DNA of 64,000 nucleotides from Paraburkholderia sp. LEh10. GTDB taxonomy: Bacteria > Pseudomonadota > Gammaproteobacteria > Burkholderiales > Burkholderiaceae. The translations under genes and the position numbers were made by a program. Numbering within the stretch: position 1 is the stretch's first letter; each line of letters begins with the position of its first letter. The notes under the pieces were generated by a model. It made no database searches and was not told the origin of the DNA. It saw nothing but the letters and a program-made list of their open reading frames with translations. Where the stretch lies: contig NZ_JAGIPX010000027.1 of assembly GCF_017814945.1 (NCBI RefSeq), forward strand, positions 2,910 to 66,909, given 5' to 3'. Below, one piece after another: positions 34,856-43,738 of the stretch.

Positions 34856-36025
34856 ATGAAGATTCACGAGTACCAGGGTAAGGAAATCCTGCGGAAATTC
34901 GGAGTCGCGGTACCGCGCGGCAAGCCGGTCTTCTCGGTGGAAGATGCCGTCAAGGCGGCTGAAGAGCTGGGCGGCCCGGTGTGGGTCGTCAAGGCGCAGA
35001 TCCACGCGGGTGGCCGTGGCAAGGGCGGCGGCGTGAAGGTCGCGAAGTCGCTGGATCAGGTGCGCGAGTACGCGAACCAGATTCTCGGCATGCAGCTCGT
35101 CACGCACCAGACCGGCCCGGAAGGCCAGAAGGTGAACCGTCTGCTGATCGAAGAAGGCGCTGACATCAAGAAGGAACTGTATGTCGGCCTCGTGATCGAT
35201 CGCGTGTCGCAAAAGGTCGTCGTAATGGCCTCGAGCGAAGGCGGCATGGACATCGAAGAAGTCGCTGAGAAGAATCCGGAAGCGATCCACAAGGTCGCAG
35301 TCGATCCGTCCAAGGGTCTGCAGGATTCCGAAGCCGACGATCTCGCGAAGAAGATCGGCGTGCCCGACGCATCGATCCCGCAAGCGCGCGCGATCCTGCA
35401 AGGCCTGTACAAGGCTTTCTGGGAAACGGACGCATCGCTGGCCGAAATCAACCCGCTGATCCTGACGGGCGAAGGCAAGGTGATCGCGCTGGACGCCAAG
35501 TTCAACTTCGATTCGAACGCACTGTTCCGTCATCCGGAAATCGTCGCTTATCGTGACCTGGACGAAGAAGATCCGGCTGAAGTCGAAGCATCGAAGTTCG
35601 ACCTCGCGTACATCTCGCTCGACGGCAACATCGGCTGTCTGGTGAACGGCGCCGGTCTGGCAATGGCGACGATGGACACGATCAAGCTGTTCGGCGGCGA
35701 GCCGGCAAACTTCCTCGACGTCGGCGGCGGTGCGACGACCGAGAAGGTCACGGAAGCATTCAAGCTGATGCTGAAGAACCCGAACCTGACGGCGATTCTC
35801 GTCAACATCTTCGGCGGCATCATGCGTTGCGACGTGATCGCGGAAGGCGTGATCGCGGCTTCGAAGGCGGTCGATCTGCAAGTGCCGCTCGTCGTGCGCA
35901 TGAAGGGCACGAACGAAGACCTCGGCAAGAAGATGCTCGCCGACTCCGGCCTGCCGATCATTTCGGCAGACAGCATGGAAGAAGCTGCGCAGAAGGTCGT
36001 CGCGGCTGCCGCAGGCAAGGCCTGA
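34856..36025 (+). CDS. sucC: Succinyl-CoA synthetase (ADP-forming), beta subunit
   Basis: 389 residues, the standard length. The ATP-grasp N-terminus (MKIHEYQGKEILRKFGVAVPRGKP), KAQIHAGGRGKGGGVKV, the nucleotide-binding GVEIEEVAEKNPE region, and the C-terminal GIMRCDVIAEGVI, RMKGTNEDLGKKML are as expected. It makes succinate and ATP from succinyl-CoA in the citric acid cycle, together with SucD encoded 116 bases downstream. The start has AAGGGAATC upstream. Confidence 0.98.
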   Translation: MKIHEYQGKEILRKFGVAVPRGKPVFSVEDAVKAAEELGGPVWVVKAQIHAGGRGKGGGVKVAKSLDQVREYANQILGMQLVTHQTGPEGQKVNRLLIEEGADIKKELYVGLVIDRVSQKVVVMASSEGGMDIEEVAEKNPEAIHKVAVDPSKGLQDSEADDLAKKIGVPDASIPQARAILQGLYKAFWETDASLAEINPLILTGEGKVIALDAKFNFDSNALFRHPEIVAYRDLDEEDPAEVEASKFDLAYISLDGNIGCLVNGAGLAMATMDTIKLFGGEPANFLDVGGGATTEKVTEAFKLMLKNPNLTAILVNIFGGIMRCDVIAEGVIAASKAVDLQVPLVVRMKGTNEDLGKKMLADSGLPIISADSMEEAAQKVVAAAAGKA

Positions 36026-36141
36026 TCGCCCCGGCGCTTATCACCGGATTACGAATGGCGGCGTGCGAGCGACGCGGGCAAGGAGCTATTTGCCGCGCGA
36101 AACGCCAATGAGCACGCCACCAAACGAACAGAGGTCAATAC

Positions 36142-37023
36142 ATGTCGATTCTGATCAACAAAGACACCAAGGTCATCACGCAGGGCATCACCGGCAAGAC
36201 CGGTCAGTTCCACACGCGCGCATGCCGCGAATACGCAAACGGCCGTGAAGCATTCGTCGCGGGCGTGAATCCGAAGAAGGCCGGCGAAGACTTCGAAGGC
36301 ATTCCGATCTACGCGAGCGTCAAGGAAGCGAAGGCAGAAACGGGCGCGACCGTCTCGGTCATCTACGTGCCGCCCGCAGGCGCTGCTGCTGCGATCTGGG
36401 AAGCCGTCGAAGCCGATCTCGATCTCGCGATCTGCATCACGGAAGGCATTCCCGTTCGCGACATGATCGAAGTGAAGGACCGCATGCGCCGCGAAGGCCG
36501 CAAGACGCTGCTGCTCGGACCGAACTGCCCGGGCACGATCACGCCGGACGAACTGAAGATCGGCATCATGCCGGGCCACATCCACAAGAAGGGCCGCATC
36601 GGCGTCGTGTCGCGTTCGGGCACGCTGACGTATGAAGCAGTCGGCCAGTTGACGGCGCTGGGCCTTGGCCAGTCATCGGCAGTCGGTATCGGCGGCGATC
36701 CGATCAACGGTCTGAAGCACATCGACGTGATGAAGATGTTCAACGACGATCCGGATACGGATGCCGTGATCATGATCGGTGAAATCGGCGGCCCGGACGA
36801 GGCGAACGCTGCGTACTGGATCAAGGAAAACATGAAGAAGCCCGTGGTCGGCTTCATCGCCGGCGTCACGGCGCCTCCGGGCAAGCGCATGGGCCACGCT
36901 GGCGCGCTGATCTCGGGCGGTGCGGATACCGCCGACGCGAAGCTGGAAATCATGGACGCCTGCGGTATCAAGGTCACGAAGAACCCGTCGGAAATGGCCC
37001 GCCTGCTGAAGTCGGTGCTGTAA
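36142..37023 (+). CDS. sucD: Succinyl-CoA synthetase, alpha subunit
   Basis: 293 residues, normal. The CoA-binding N-terminus (MSILINKDTKVITQGITGKTGQFHT), PAGAAAAIWEAVEADLDLAICITEGIPV, LLGPNCPGTI, and the phosphorylated active-site His in the GHAGALISGGADTADAK stretch are all present. It works as an alpha-beta pair with SucC. It is followed by a strong terminator and two more hairpins. Confidence 0.98.
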   Translation: MSILINKDTKVITQGITGKTGQFHTRACREYANGREAFVAGVNPKKAGEDFEGIPIYASVKEAKAETGATVSVIYVPPAGAAAAIWEAVEADLDLAICITEGIPVRDMIEVKDRMRREGRKTLLLGPNCPGTITPDELKIGIMPGHIHKKGRIGVVSRSGTLTYEAVGQLTALGLGQSSAVGIGGDPINGLKHIDVMKMFNDDPDTDAVIMIGEIGGPDEANAAYWIKENMKKPVVGFIAGVTAPPGKRMGHAGALISGGADTADAKLEIMDACGIKVTKNPSEMARLLKSVL

Positions 37024-37044
37024 GACGAGTAGCGAAAGCACAAG

Positions 37045-37071
37045 AAACGCCGGCCTCTGCCGGCGTTTTTT
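37045..37071 (+). terminator. Terminator after sucCD
   Basis: AAACGCCGGC / GCCGGCGTTT stem with a CTCT loop and a T run. Two further hairpins follow at 37078-37098 (CTTACGAAA / TTTCGTAAG) and 37109-37144. Confidence 0.88.
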
Positions 37072-37108
37072 GATACGCTTACGAAATTCTTTCGTAAGAC
37101 GCAATTCA

Positions 37109-37144
37109 AAGCGAGGGAGCGAGCGATTGCTGCCTCGCTTTTTT
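37109..37144 (+). terminator. Second terminator-like hairpin before terC
   Basis: AAGCGAGG / CCTCGCTT with a 16-base loop ends in TTTT; it lies 39 bases upstream of the terC start, so it may belong to the terC leader. Confidence 0.55.
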
Positions 37145-37182
37145 GTTGCCGTTCGCTTTCGCTACCTTCTATCCTGCTTTCC

Positions 37183-37908
37183 ATGCTCGAATTCCTGACC
37201 ACGCTCCATTGGGGTGCCGTCTTCCAGATCATCGTCATCGACATCCTGCTGGGTGGCGACAACGCTGTCGTGATCGCGCTCGCGTGCCGCAATCTGCCTC
37301 CCGAGCAGCGCACGAAGGGCGTGCTGTGGGGTACGCTGGGCGCGATCGTCCTGCGCGTGGCGCTGATCGCGTTCGCCGTCGCGCTGCTCGACGTGCCGCT
37401 GCTCAAGTTCGCGGGCGGCCTGCTGCTGCTGTGGATCGGCGTGCGCCTGCTGGCGCCCGCGCCTGACGCACACGCGAACGTCAAGCCCGCCGACAAGCTG
37501 ATGGCGGCAATCAAGACGATCGTCGTCGCCGACGCCGTGATGAGCCTCGACAACGTGATCGCGATCGCGGGCGCGGCCGAAGCCGCGGAGCCGCATCACC
37601 GCATTGCGCTCGTCGTGTTCGGGCTGATCGTGAGCATTCCGTTGATCGTGTGGGGCAGTCAGCTCGTCCTCAAGCTGCTGGATCGTTACCCGATCGTCGT
37701 CACGTTCGGCGGCGCGCTGCTTGGCTGGATTGCCGGCGGCCTCATCGTCAACGACCCTGCGGGCGACCGTTGGCCGATTCTCAATACGCCTGTCGCCGAG
37801 TACGGGATGAGCATCGGTTGCGCGCTTTTCGTCGTGATCCTGGGTTACGCGATGAAGCGACGCAATGCGAACCGAATGGCAGGCAACACGCCGCCCCGGG
37901 CGCATTGA
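37183..37908 (+). CDS. TerC-family membrane protein
   Basis: 241 residues with about seven membrane helices. The family signature LGGDNAVVIALACRNLP near residue 22 and its repeat DAVMSLDNVIAIAGAAEAA carry the acidic pairs of TerC-like carriers. A polar His-rich loop lies between helices 3 and 4. Its length and motifs fit the YjbE/YkoY subgroup of TerC proteins, which take part in manganese and calcium export or membrane protein metalation; tellurite resistance is only the name of the family. Probably a single-gene unit. A hairpin lies just downstream. Confidence 0.88.
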   Translation: MLEFLTTLHWGAVFQIIVIDILLGGDNAVVIALACRNLPPEQRTKGVLWGTLGAIVLRVALIAFAVALLDVPLLKFAGGLLLLWIGVRLLAPAPDAHANVKPADKLMAAIKTIVVADAVMSLDNVIAIAGAAEAAEPHHRIALVVFGLIVSIPLIVWGSQLVLKLLDRYPIVVTFGGALLGWIAGGLIVNDPAGDRWPILNTPVAEYGMSIGCALFVVILGYAMKRRNANRMAGNTPPRAH

Positions 37909-37993
37909 CGTCGTTCACTTTACGGGTGTATTCCTGCACGCGCCATTAGCCATTCGGCCGACTGCCGGCGCAATTCGCAGCTCGTTACGATCG

Positions 37994-38026
37994 AAGCGCC
38001 TGTCCTGATTCCCGGGGCAGGCGCTT
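37994..38026 (+). terminator. Hairpin between terC and pilA, inside the probable pilA leader
   Basis: AAGCGCCTG / CAGGCGCTT with a 15-base loop, followed by TCGTTTTC. It ends 8 bases before the pilA Shine-Dalgarno and 22 before its ATG. It looks like the terC terminator, but leaves no room for a pilA promoter after it. Confidence 0.65.
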
Positions 38027-38047
38027 TCGTTTTCGAGGAGTCTGCTG

Positions 38048-38665
38048 ATGATCGCTACTGTTGCTGTTGTTTCGATGTCCGCGCAAGGTATCTGCACGCG
38101 TACCTTCCGTCCCAAGCGTCGATGGTCCGCCGCGCTTGCCCGTCTGGGGCGTTTCTGGGGCTTTACGCTGATCGAGTTGATGATCGTGCTGGCGATCGTC
38201 GGCGTTATCGCCGCGTATGCCATTCCCGCCTATCAGGACTATCTTGCGCGCAGCCGGGTCGGCGAGGGCATGTCGCTTGCGGCCGCCGCGCAATTGACGG
38301 TTGGCGAAAACGCCGGTAGCGGTAACGCGTTCGGCAGCGGTTATGCGTCGCCGCCCGCCACGCGCAACGTGAAGTCGATTCACATCGACGACGACACCGG
38401 CCAGATCACTGTCGCGTTCACGGCGCGCGTGGCCGACGACGGCACGAATACGCTCGTGTTCGTACCGTCCGCACCCGACAACGCCGATATGCCGACAGCG
38501 CGCATCGCGCTTGCGAAGGGCTCGGTGCAGAAGGGGACCATCACGTGGGAATGCTTCGCGGGCGGGAAGGCCGCGTCGGCGCTGCCGGCGCCGGGCGCCG
38601 GGCCCTTGCCCGTCGATGCGCCGACGCTGCCGTCCAATCTTGCTCCGCCTGAATGCCGCAGCTGA
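38048..38665 (+). CDS. Type IV pilin (PilA-like)
   Basis: 205 residues; the ATG has CGAGGAG eight bases upstream. The prepilin site is GFTLIELMIVLAIVGVIAAYAIPAYQDYLARSRV in two parts, with cleavage after Gly38 and Glu5 of the mature protein. The leader of 38 residues is far longer than the 5-10 of normal type IVa pilins, and only two in-frame starts (residues 1 and 10) exist. The mature protein is about 167 residues with two C-terminal Cys (TWECFAGGK and APPEC) that would form the D-region disulfide loop. It is exported and assembled into pili or a competence pseudopilus. pglL is the next gene, suggesting the pilin is glycosylated. Confidence 0.9.
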   Translation: MIATVAVVSMSAQGICTRTFRPKRRWSAALARLGRFWGFTLIELMIVLAIVGVIAAYAIPAYQDYLARSRVGEGMSLAAAAQLTVGENAGSGNAFGSGYASPPATRNVKSIHIDDDTGQITVAFTARVADDGTNTLVFVPSAPDNADMPTARIALAKGSVQKGTITWECFAGGKAASALPAPGAGPLPVDAPTLPSNLAPPECRS

Positions 38666-38719
38666 TCGAACGCGGATGATGCGTGGCAAGAGTCGGGCAT
38701 GAATTGAACATGTGGCAAT

Positions 38720-38747
38720 GCCGTGGCAAAAGCTTCCGTGCCACGGC
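38720..38747 (+). terminator. Hairpin after pilA
   Basis: GCCGTGGCA / TGCCACGGC stem with a 10-base loop followed by TTCATTT. Likely pilA terminator. Confidence 0.65.
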
Positions 38748-38815
38748 TTCATTTCGGGTTATTTCAGTCCCGTCGGCGCACAGTGTAAGGATTTTTTTGT
38801 ATAGTGCGCCGGTTG

Positions 38816-41716
38816 GTGCGACACGCACGCTCGTGTCCGTATGCCCTACGTTACGGGGCATCGACTAGAGGGTTATTGAAACGGTCTTGGCCGAGTCACC
38901 ATGCCCTCCGCAGGCGGCCCCCTTGTGGGCTGCAATTGAAGCAGTAGACGTGCTCCTTGTGAGCACGCTTTTTTAGTGAAAGCGGGACCCGGAGCAGTTG
39001 GCCGGATACCGCATTGCATTGACCTGATTACCGTCAGGTCCCGCCCAGTCAGCGGCTTCATTCCAGCCGACAGGGCGGGGTGATGTGTGCAATTCCTGCG
39101 CCAGTAGGCAACGGGGTCGCTAGACGATACGAGCGAAAGCTCGGTGTGTCATTGTTTTGCCTCGCCTGATGTCTGGGCGAGGAAGTGAACCTGCTGTACG
39201 ACCAGCAGTAGCCTAGGAAGACATGCGTCACTGGCAACGGTGGGGTGTGAAGCTCTTCTGACAATGTAGCCCCCGGACGTTTCGGGCAGATTGGTTCCGT
39301 GAGGGACGGTCTGGAGACTCCCAGCAGCAAGGGGGTTGAGGAGCTAGGCTGGCTGATAAGGTTAACGTAAGTGAACTGCTGATAAACCTCGTAAGCACTG
39401 AGGAGCCAAAGCTGCTTGAACATTGGGCTCTAACCAAAAGGTACGTGGCTGGTTAATCCGCTCAACCGTCGGATTACGTCGTCACTCAGCCACCGGGGAA
39501 GAGGCAGAACCTACGTCAGTCGTGTGACATGCCGGGAACGTGGTAAGCCTGTATGGTTGCCAGCGCGGTCAGGCTGGCAGGCGAACCGCAAGGGACGCTG
39601 TTGATTGTGCAGGTATGGGAGGACGGAAAAAGCGAAGGTCGGGCTGTAATGGTCCGGATAGGGGTTGGAACATCACTCCACGCGAAAGCGGGCAGACTTC
39701 CGTCTGGTCTACCGTCGCAAGACGGCTGACTACCCTCTGTAACTTGGTTAGATGCGGGCGCATGCGCCCGTACTGTGGTCTTTGTCCGAGATATGAGTGC
39801 ATGCGCTCATATTGAGGTTTCTGTTGTTCCCCAGCGGGGTGTGTCTTCCCCGCTGGGGAAGATGCGCCTTCTGCCGGGGATCTAATCCAAGGTAGGAGAG
39901 CAGCATGAAAGTATCTGGTCGAAAGACCGGATCTGCGCTTTCCCACGCGCCTGACAACTGGCACGCCGTAGATTGGCGTCGGGTTGAACAGAACGTGCGA
40001 GGGATGCAGATTCGAATTGCGAAGGCGACGCGGGAAGGCGACTGGCGCAGGGTGAAAGCCCTGCAACGGATGCTGACCCGCACGTTGTCCGCAAAGCTGT
40101 ATGCGGTGCGACGTGTTACGCAGAACCAGGGTGCGCGAACGGCTGGAGTCGATCGCGAGCTATGGGATTCGCCTGAGAGCCGATGGGAAGCCGTCGGCAG
40201 GTTGAAGCGGCACGGATATAAGGCTCTGCCATTACGGAGGGTCTTTATCCCCAAGGCCAATGGGAAGGAGCGCCCTCTGGGCATTCCGACCATGCGTGAT
40301 AGGGCGATGCAAGCCCTGTATCTGCTGGCCTTGGAGCCGGTAGCAGAGTCGACGAGTGACCCGAACTCTTATGGGTTCAGGCTTAACCGTTCGACGGCTG
40401 ATGCCATGTCTCAGATTTTCGTTGTCATGGCCCGTCGCAGATCAGCGCGATGGGTACTTGAAGCGGACATCAAAGGATGCTTTGACCAAATCAACCACAA
40501 GTGGTTGGAAAGCAATGTCCCGATGGACAGGGTGATCCTCCGCAAATGGTTGAAAGCTGGCCTGATTTACAAAGGGCAGTTGCAGGCGACGATGGCCGGT
40601 ACGCCGCAGGGAGGCATCATTTCCCCGACGCTGGCAAACGTGACGTTGAACGGGCTGGAACGTGAACTGATTGCGCAGCTCACTGCGAAATTTGGAATCG
40701 GGAAGGCGAAGAAGCTGAAAGTGAATGTGGTGCGATACGCGGACGACTTCGTCATTACCGGCGACTCGAAAGAGATGCTGGAACGCGAAGTCAGGCCTTG
40801 GGTAGAAGCCTTCCTCGAAGTGCGGGGATTGCAACTATCGGAGGAGAAGACCCGGATCGTTCATATTGACGAAGGCTTTGATTTCCTTGGGTGGAACTTC
40901 CGGAAGTACTCGGGAACGCTACTCATCAAGCCAAGCAAGAAGAACGTGCAGACGTTCTATCGCAAGGTGGCGGATACGATCAGCGGTCATAAGGCGGTCA
41001 AGCAGGAGGAGTTAATTCGCCTGCTCAATCCGATACTACGGGGCTGGGCGCAGTATCACTGCCCTGTAGTGGCCAAGCAGGCGTACAGCCGCATGGAGTC
41101 TTTGGTGTTTCAGCGGCTCTGGCGGTGGTCCAAGCGGCGGCATCCGAACAAGAATGCCGACTGGGTGAGGCGGAAGTACTTTCACTCCGTTGGTAATCGG
41201 CATTGGGTGTTCGCTGCTCCTGTCATTCGCGAGGACGGTAGTAAGGGTCTGCTTGAGTTGTACCAAATCAGCGGTACGGAAATCAGGCGCCACAAGAAGG
41301 TCAAGGGGGAATTCAATCCCTTTGATCTCGTGTGGGAGCAATACGGCGAGCATCTGCGGCAGGAGCGTATGTGGGATTCGATGCGCTATCGAAAGCAATG
41401 GGCTTCGCTGTACATGTCACAGAGCGGGCGGTGTGCACACTGTGGCTGTGCCCTGACGGACGAGACGGGCTGGCACGACCATCATCTGGAGTATCGGATG
41501 TATGGCGGTTCAGACGCTCTATCGAACAGGGTATTGCTTCACCCGGACTGCCACCGGCAAGTGCACGTTGGTAAACTTGTCGTAGCTAAGCCGGCCCCGT
41601 TGCAGCACTAACGGGGCTTCGTATAAGAAATATGTAGGCTTGAGCCGTATGCGGGGAAACTCGCACGTACGGTTCTTAGGGGGCCCCTCTTCCGCAAGGA
41701 AGGGGGGCTACCCTAC
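38816..41716 (+). mobile_element. Group II intron, complete, in the pilA-pglL gap
   Basis: The 5' end fits GTGCG at 38816. The exon just before it ends in CGGTTG (IBS1, 38810-38815), which is the exact complement of CAACCG in a hairpin loop at 39463-39468 (EBS1). AGTGC (38803-38807) matches GCACT at 39395-39399 as IBS2/EBS2. Domain V is the 34-base hairpin at 41642-41675 with the GAGCCGTA / TACGGTTC stem and a GAAA loop. Domain VI at about 41678-41716 has a bulged A seven bases before the end, which closes in AC. The intron thus spans about 2.9 kb and codes for its own maturase. The 5' boundary is the least certain, since the region ahead of EBS1 is longer than usual. Confidence 0.85.
39905..41611 (+). 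CDS. ltrA: Group II intron reverse transcriptase/maturase with HNH endonuclease
   Basis: 568 residues, starting with ATGAAAG after GTAGGAGAG. Reverse-transcriptase blocks follow each other: VFIPKANGKERPLGIPTMRDRAMQALY, NSYGFRLNRSTADAMSQIF, LEADIKGCFDQINHKWL, GTPQGGIISPTLANVTL, and the catalytic VVRYADDFVIT with the YADD pair. The maturase (X) domain covers the centre (VKQEELIRLLNPILRGWAQYHCPV). The last 60 residues form an HNH nuclease with Cys pairs (CAHCGCAL, then HHLEYRMYGGSD, LHPDCHRQVH). It splices its intron RNA and, with the HNH domain, can cleave the target DNA to copy itself in. All key residues are intact, so the element may be active. Confidence 0.95.
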   Translation: MKVSGRKTGSALSHAPDNWHAVDWRRVEQNVRGMQIRIAKATREGDWRRVKALQRMLTRTLSAKLYAVRRVTQNQGARTAGVDRELWDSPESRWEAVGRLKRHGYKALPLRRVFIPKANGKERPLGIPTMRDRAMQALYLLALEPVAESTSDPNSYGFRLNRSTADAMSQIFVVMARRRSARWVLEADIKGCFDQINHKWLESNVPMDRVILRKWLKAGLIYKGQLQATMAGTPQGGIISPTLANVTLNGLERELIAQLTAKFGIGKAKKLKVNVVRYADDFVITGDSKEMLEREVRPWVEAFLEVRGLQLSEEKTRIVHIDEGFDFLGWNFRKYSGTLLIKPSKKNVQTFYRKVADTISGHKAVKQEELIRLLNPILRGWAQYHCPVVAKQAYSRMESLVFQRLWRWSKRRHPNKNADWVRRKYFHSVGNRHWVFAAPVIREDGSKGLLELYQISGTEIRRHKKVKGEFNPFDLVWEQYGEHLRQERMWDSMRYRKQWASLYMSQSGRCAHCGCALTDETGWHDHHLEYRMYGGSDALSNRVLLHPDCHRQVHVGKLVVAKPAPLQH

Positions 41717-41735
41717 CTGACGTCCCCGGTTACTC

Positions 41736-43532
41736 ATGCCCAACCCCTTTGCACGCTATCTTTCGCTGTTCATATTGGTTTGTGCGTTGATCCTGCCATA
41801 TGCAGTCGTCAATCACACGTACCCGATTCCGACCTTCTATGCCGAGTTCACGGCGCTGTCGCTCTATCTGCTGCTGGGGGCGGGCGTTGCGTTTCTGGTT
41901 TCGACGGCACGGCCCCGCGTCGCCTTCGCATCGCCCGTTGTCGCGCTGGTGCCGCTCGCGTTCGGACTTGTCCTGATCGCGCAGTCGATCGTGCTGCCCG
42001 TCGCGCAGCCGTCGATGAACTGGCTCGGCGCGGGTTTTCTGCTCGCTGCGTTCATGGCGGTTCATGCGGGCTTTGGTTTCAGCCGCGCGAATCTGTCGGA
42101 GGAGGTGCTGACGGTTGCGGCGTTCGCACTGATCGTCGGCGGGCTCTTCGCGGTGTTCTGTCAGGCGATCCAATTGTTCCACCTCGAGGTGAAGGTGACG
42201 CCGTTCGTCGTTGCGTACAACGTGACAGTCGACCGCCGGCCGTTCGGCAATATGGCACAGGCCAATCACCTGGCGACGTACATCGCCTTTGCGACGGCCG
42301 GCGCGATGTATCTCGTGCAGACGCGGCGCATCAACGTGTTCATCTGGCTGCTCGTTTCGGCTATTTTCTCGGCCGGGCTCGCGTTGACCGTGTCGCGCGG
42401 GCCGTGGCTACAGATGGGCGTGATCGTCGTCGCGGGTTTCTGGATGGCGTTCGCCGAGCAGCGGCGCAATCCGCCGCGCCGCGGCAGCCGCCGCGGGTGG
42501 CTGATTCCTGTCGTGCTGGCCGTGATGTTTTTTGCCGTGAATGCGGGCATCCGTTGGGCCAATGTGCACTACAACCTCGGTCTCGCTCAGTCTGCCGCGG
42601 AACGCATGAAGGACGCGAGCCAGATCGCGCCGCGCATCGCGCTATGGAAATACGGCTTGGTCATGTTCCATGCGCACCCGTTGCTGGGCGTCGGTTGGGG
42701 CGAGTTTCCGCGTTATCAGTTCGATCTCGCAAAAGCGCTGGGCGCCGTGGAGATTGCAAACAACTCGCACGATATTTTCATCGATCTGCTTGCGAAAACG
42801 GGGTTGATCGGACTAGGCATCGTGCTGCTCGGGCTGGGCGCATGGTTCGTGCGTGTCGTGCGTGCGCCGCATACGGCTGGGCGCGTGTTCGGTCTCGCGC
42901 TGATCGGCGTGCTCGTGATGCATGCGCTCGTCGAATATCCACAGCAGTACATGTTCTTCCTGTTGCCGGCGATGTTCGTCTTCGGCCTGCTCGACACGAA
43001 GCCGCTGCGTATCGTTTCGGGCGGCGTGTCGTTAGGCGCATTCGTTGTGATCGTGTTCGCAGGCCTGGCTGCGTTGTACCCCGTCTATCGCGACTACGCG
43101 CGCGCCGAGGTGCTGTACTACGGTTCGCGCCCGTTCGATCAGTATCGCGGGGATCCCTCGTTCCTGTTCGGCGCGTGGGGCGAATACGGCATGGCGACGC
43201 TATTGCCAATGAACGCGCAGGATCTGCCGCACAAGCTCGCGATGCACCGCCAGGCGATCGCGCTGCTGCCGGGCGAAACGGTGCTACGTCGTTACGCAGT
43301 GCTGCAGGCATTGAGTGGCGACACGGACGGCGCATTCGATACCGTCGACCGTTTGAAGATCTTCGCGGAAGAACTGCACGACTGGCCGTCGCAGCTTGCG
43401 TATCTGTACGGCTTGTGCGATCAGCAGAAAACGCTCGGCGCGTTCAAGACGGAACTGGTGAAAAGGTATGGAACGCCGCCTAAAGATATCAACAAAGATG
43501 ATGAGGATGATGACGACAGCGATGAGAGCTGA
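41736..43532 (+). CDS. O-oligosaccharyltransferase, PglL/PilO family (Wzy_C)
   Basis: 598 residues. Ten or more membrane helices fill residues 8-450, with a large periplasmic loop that carries the Wzy_C signature: GNMAQANHLATY with His178 and SHDIFIDLLAKTG with His345, the likely catalytic residue of the PglL group. The cytoplasmic or periplasmic C-terminal part (residues 450-598) is helical, ending in an acidic DDEDDDD tail. It transfers lipid-linked glycan to Ser or Thr of proteins such as pilins. It lies just downstream of pilA, now separated by the group II intron. The ATG has no good ribosome site, and the intron ends 19 bases before it. Confidence 0.88.
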   Translation: MPNPFARYLSLFILVCALILPYAVVNHTYPIPTFYAEFTALSLYLLLGAGVAFLVSTARPRVAFASPVVALVPLAFGLVLIAQSIVLPVAQPSMNWLGAGFLLAAFMAVHAGFGFSRANLSEEVLTVAAFALIVGGLFAVFCQAIQLFHLEVKVTPFVVAYNVTVDRRPFGNMAQANHLATYIAFATAGAMYLVQTRRINVFIWLLVSAIFSAGLALTVSRGPWLQMGVIVVAGFWMAFAEQRRNPPRRGSRRGWLIPVVLAVMFFAVNAGIRWANVHYNLGLAQSAAERMKDASQIAPRIALWKYGLVMFHAHPLLGVGWGEFPRYQFDLAKALGAVEIANNSHDIFIDLLAKTGLIGLGIVLLGLGAWFVRVVRAPHTAGRVFGLALIGVLVMHALVEYPQQYMFFLLPAMFVFGLLDTKPLRIVSGGVSLGAFVVIVFAGLAALYPVYRDYARAEVLYYGSRPFDQYRGDPSFLFGAWGEYGMATLLPMNAQDLPHKLAMHRQAIALLPGETVLRRYAVLQALSGDTDGAFDTVDRLKIFAEELHDWPSQLAYLYGLCDQQKTLGAFKTELVKRYGTPPKDINKDDEDDDDSDES

Positions 43533-43650
43533 GGACCCCGTTCGTACTTGCTGATGGCGCGAGCGGCGCGTTGGATGCGCCGCCACGTCGGTCACGAGTG
43601 AGGCGACAGTTCCGCAGTGGCGCGCTGGGCGCGCGCATCGGGACCCTCGC

Positions 43651-43738
43651 TGCGCCACCCAATCCTCCGACTTACCGCTGTGCTTTTCGAGCACCCGAAC
43701 ATCGGTGATGGTCATCCGGAATCGACCGCCTTGCACAC
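43651..43738 (-). pseudogene. Remnant of a moaC 3' end
   Basis: About 88 bases read, on the minus strand, as MTITDVRVLEKHSGKSEDWVAQ, matching the end of the moaC gene at 44674 ([23 protein letters not shown]) at roughly 87% of bases over 67 compared. A one-base gap ruins the frame upstream, and the moaC stop is lost. The two copies point the same way and bracket the lipoprotein gene. Confidence 0.8.

Noticed and set aside
39085..39089. GTGTG as an alternative intron start
   Set aside because: The bases before it do not pair with the EBS1 loop, while those before 38816 do exactly.
43651..43738. The moaC-like stretch as a coding gene
   Set aside because: Only the last part of moaC, frame broken and without the stop; it is a remnant.
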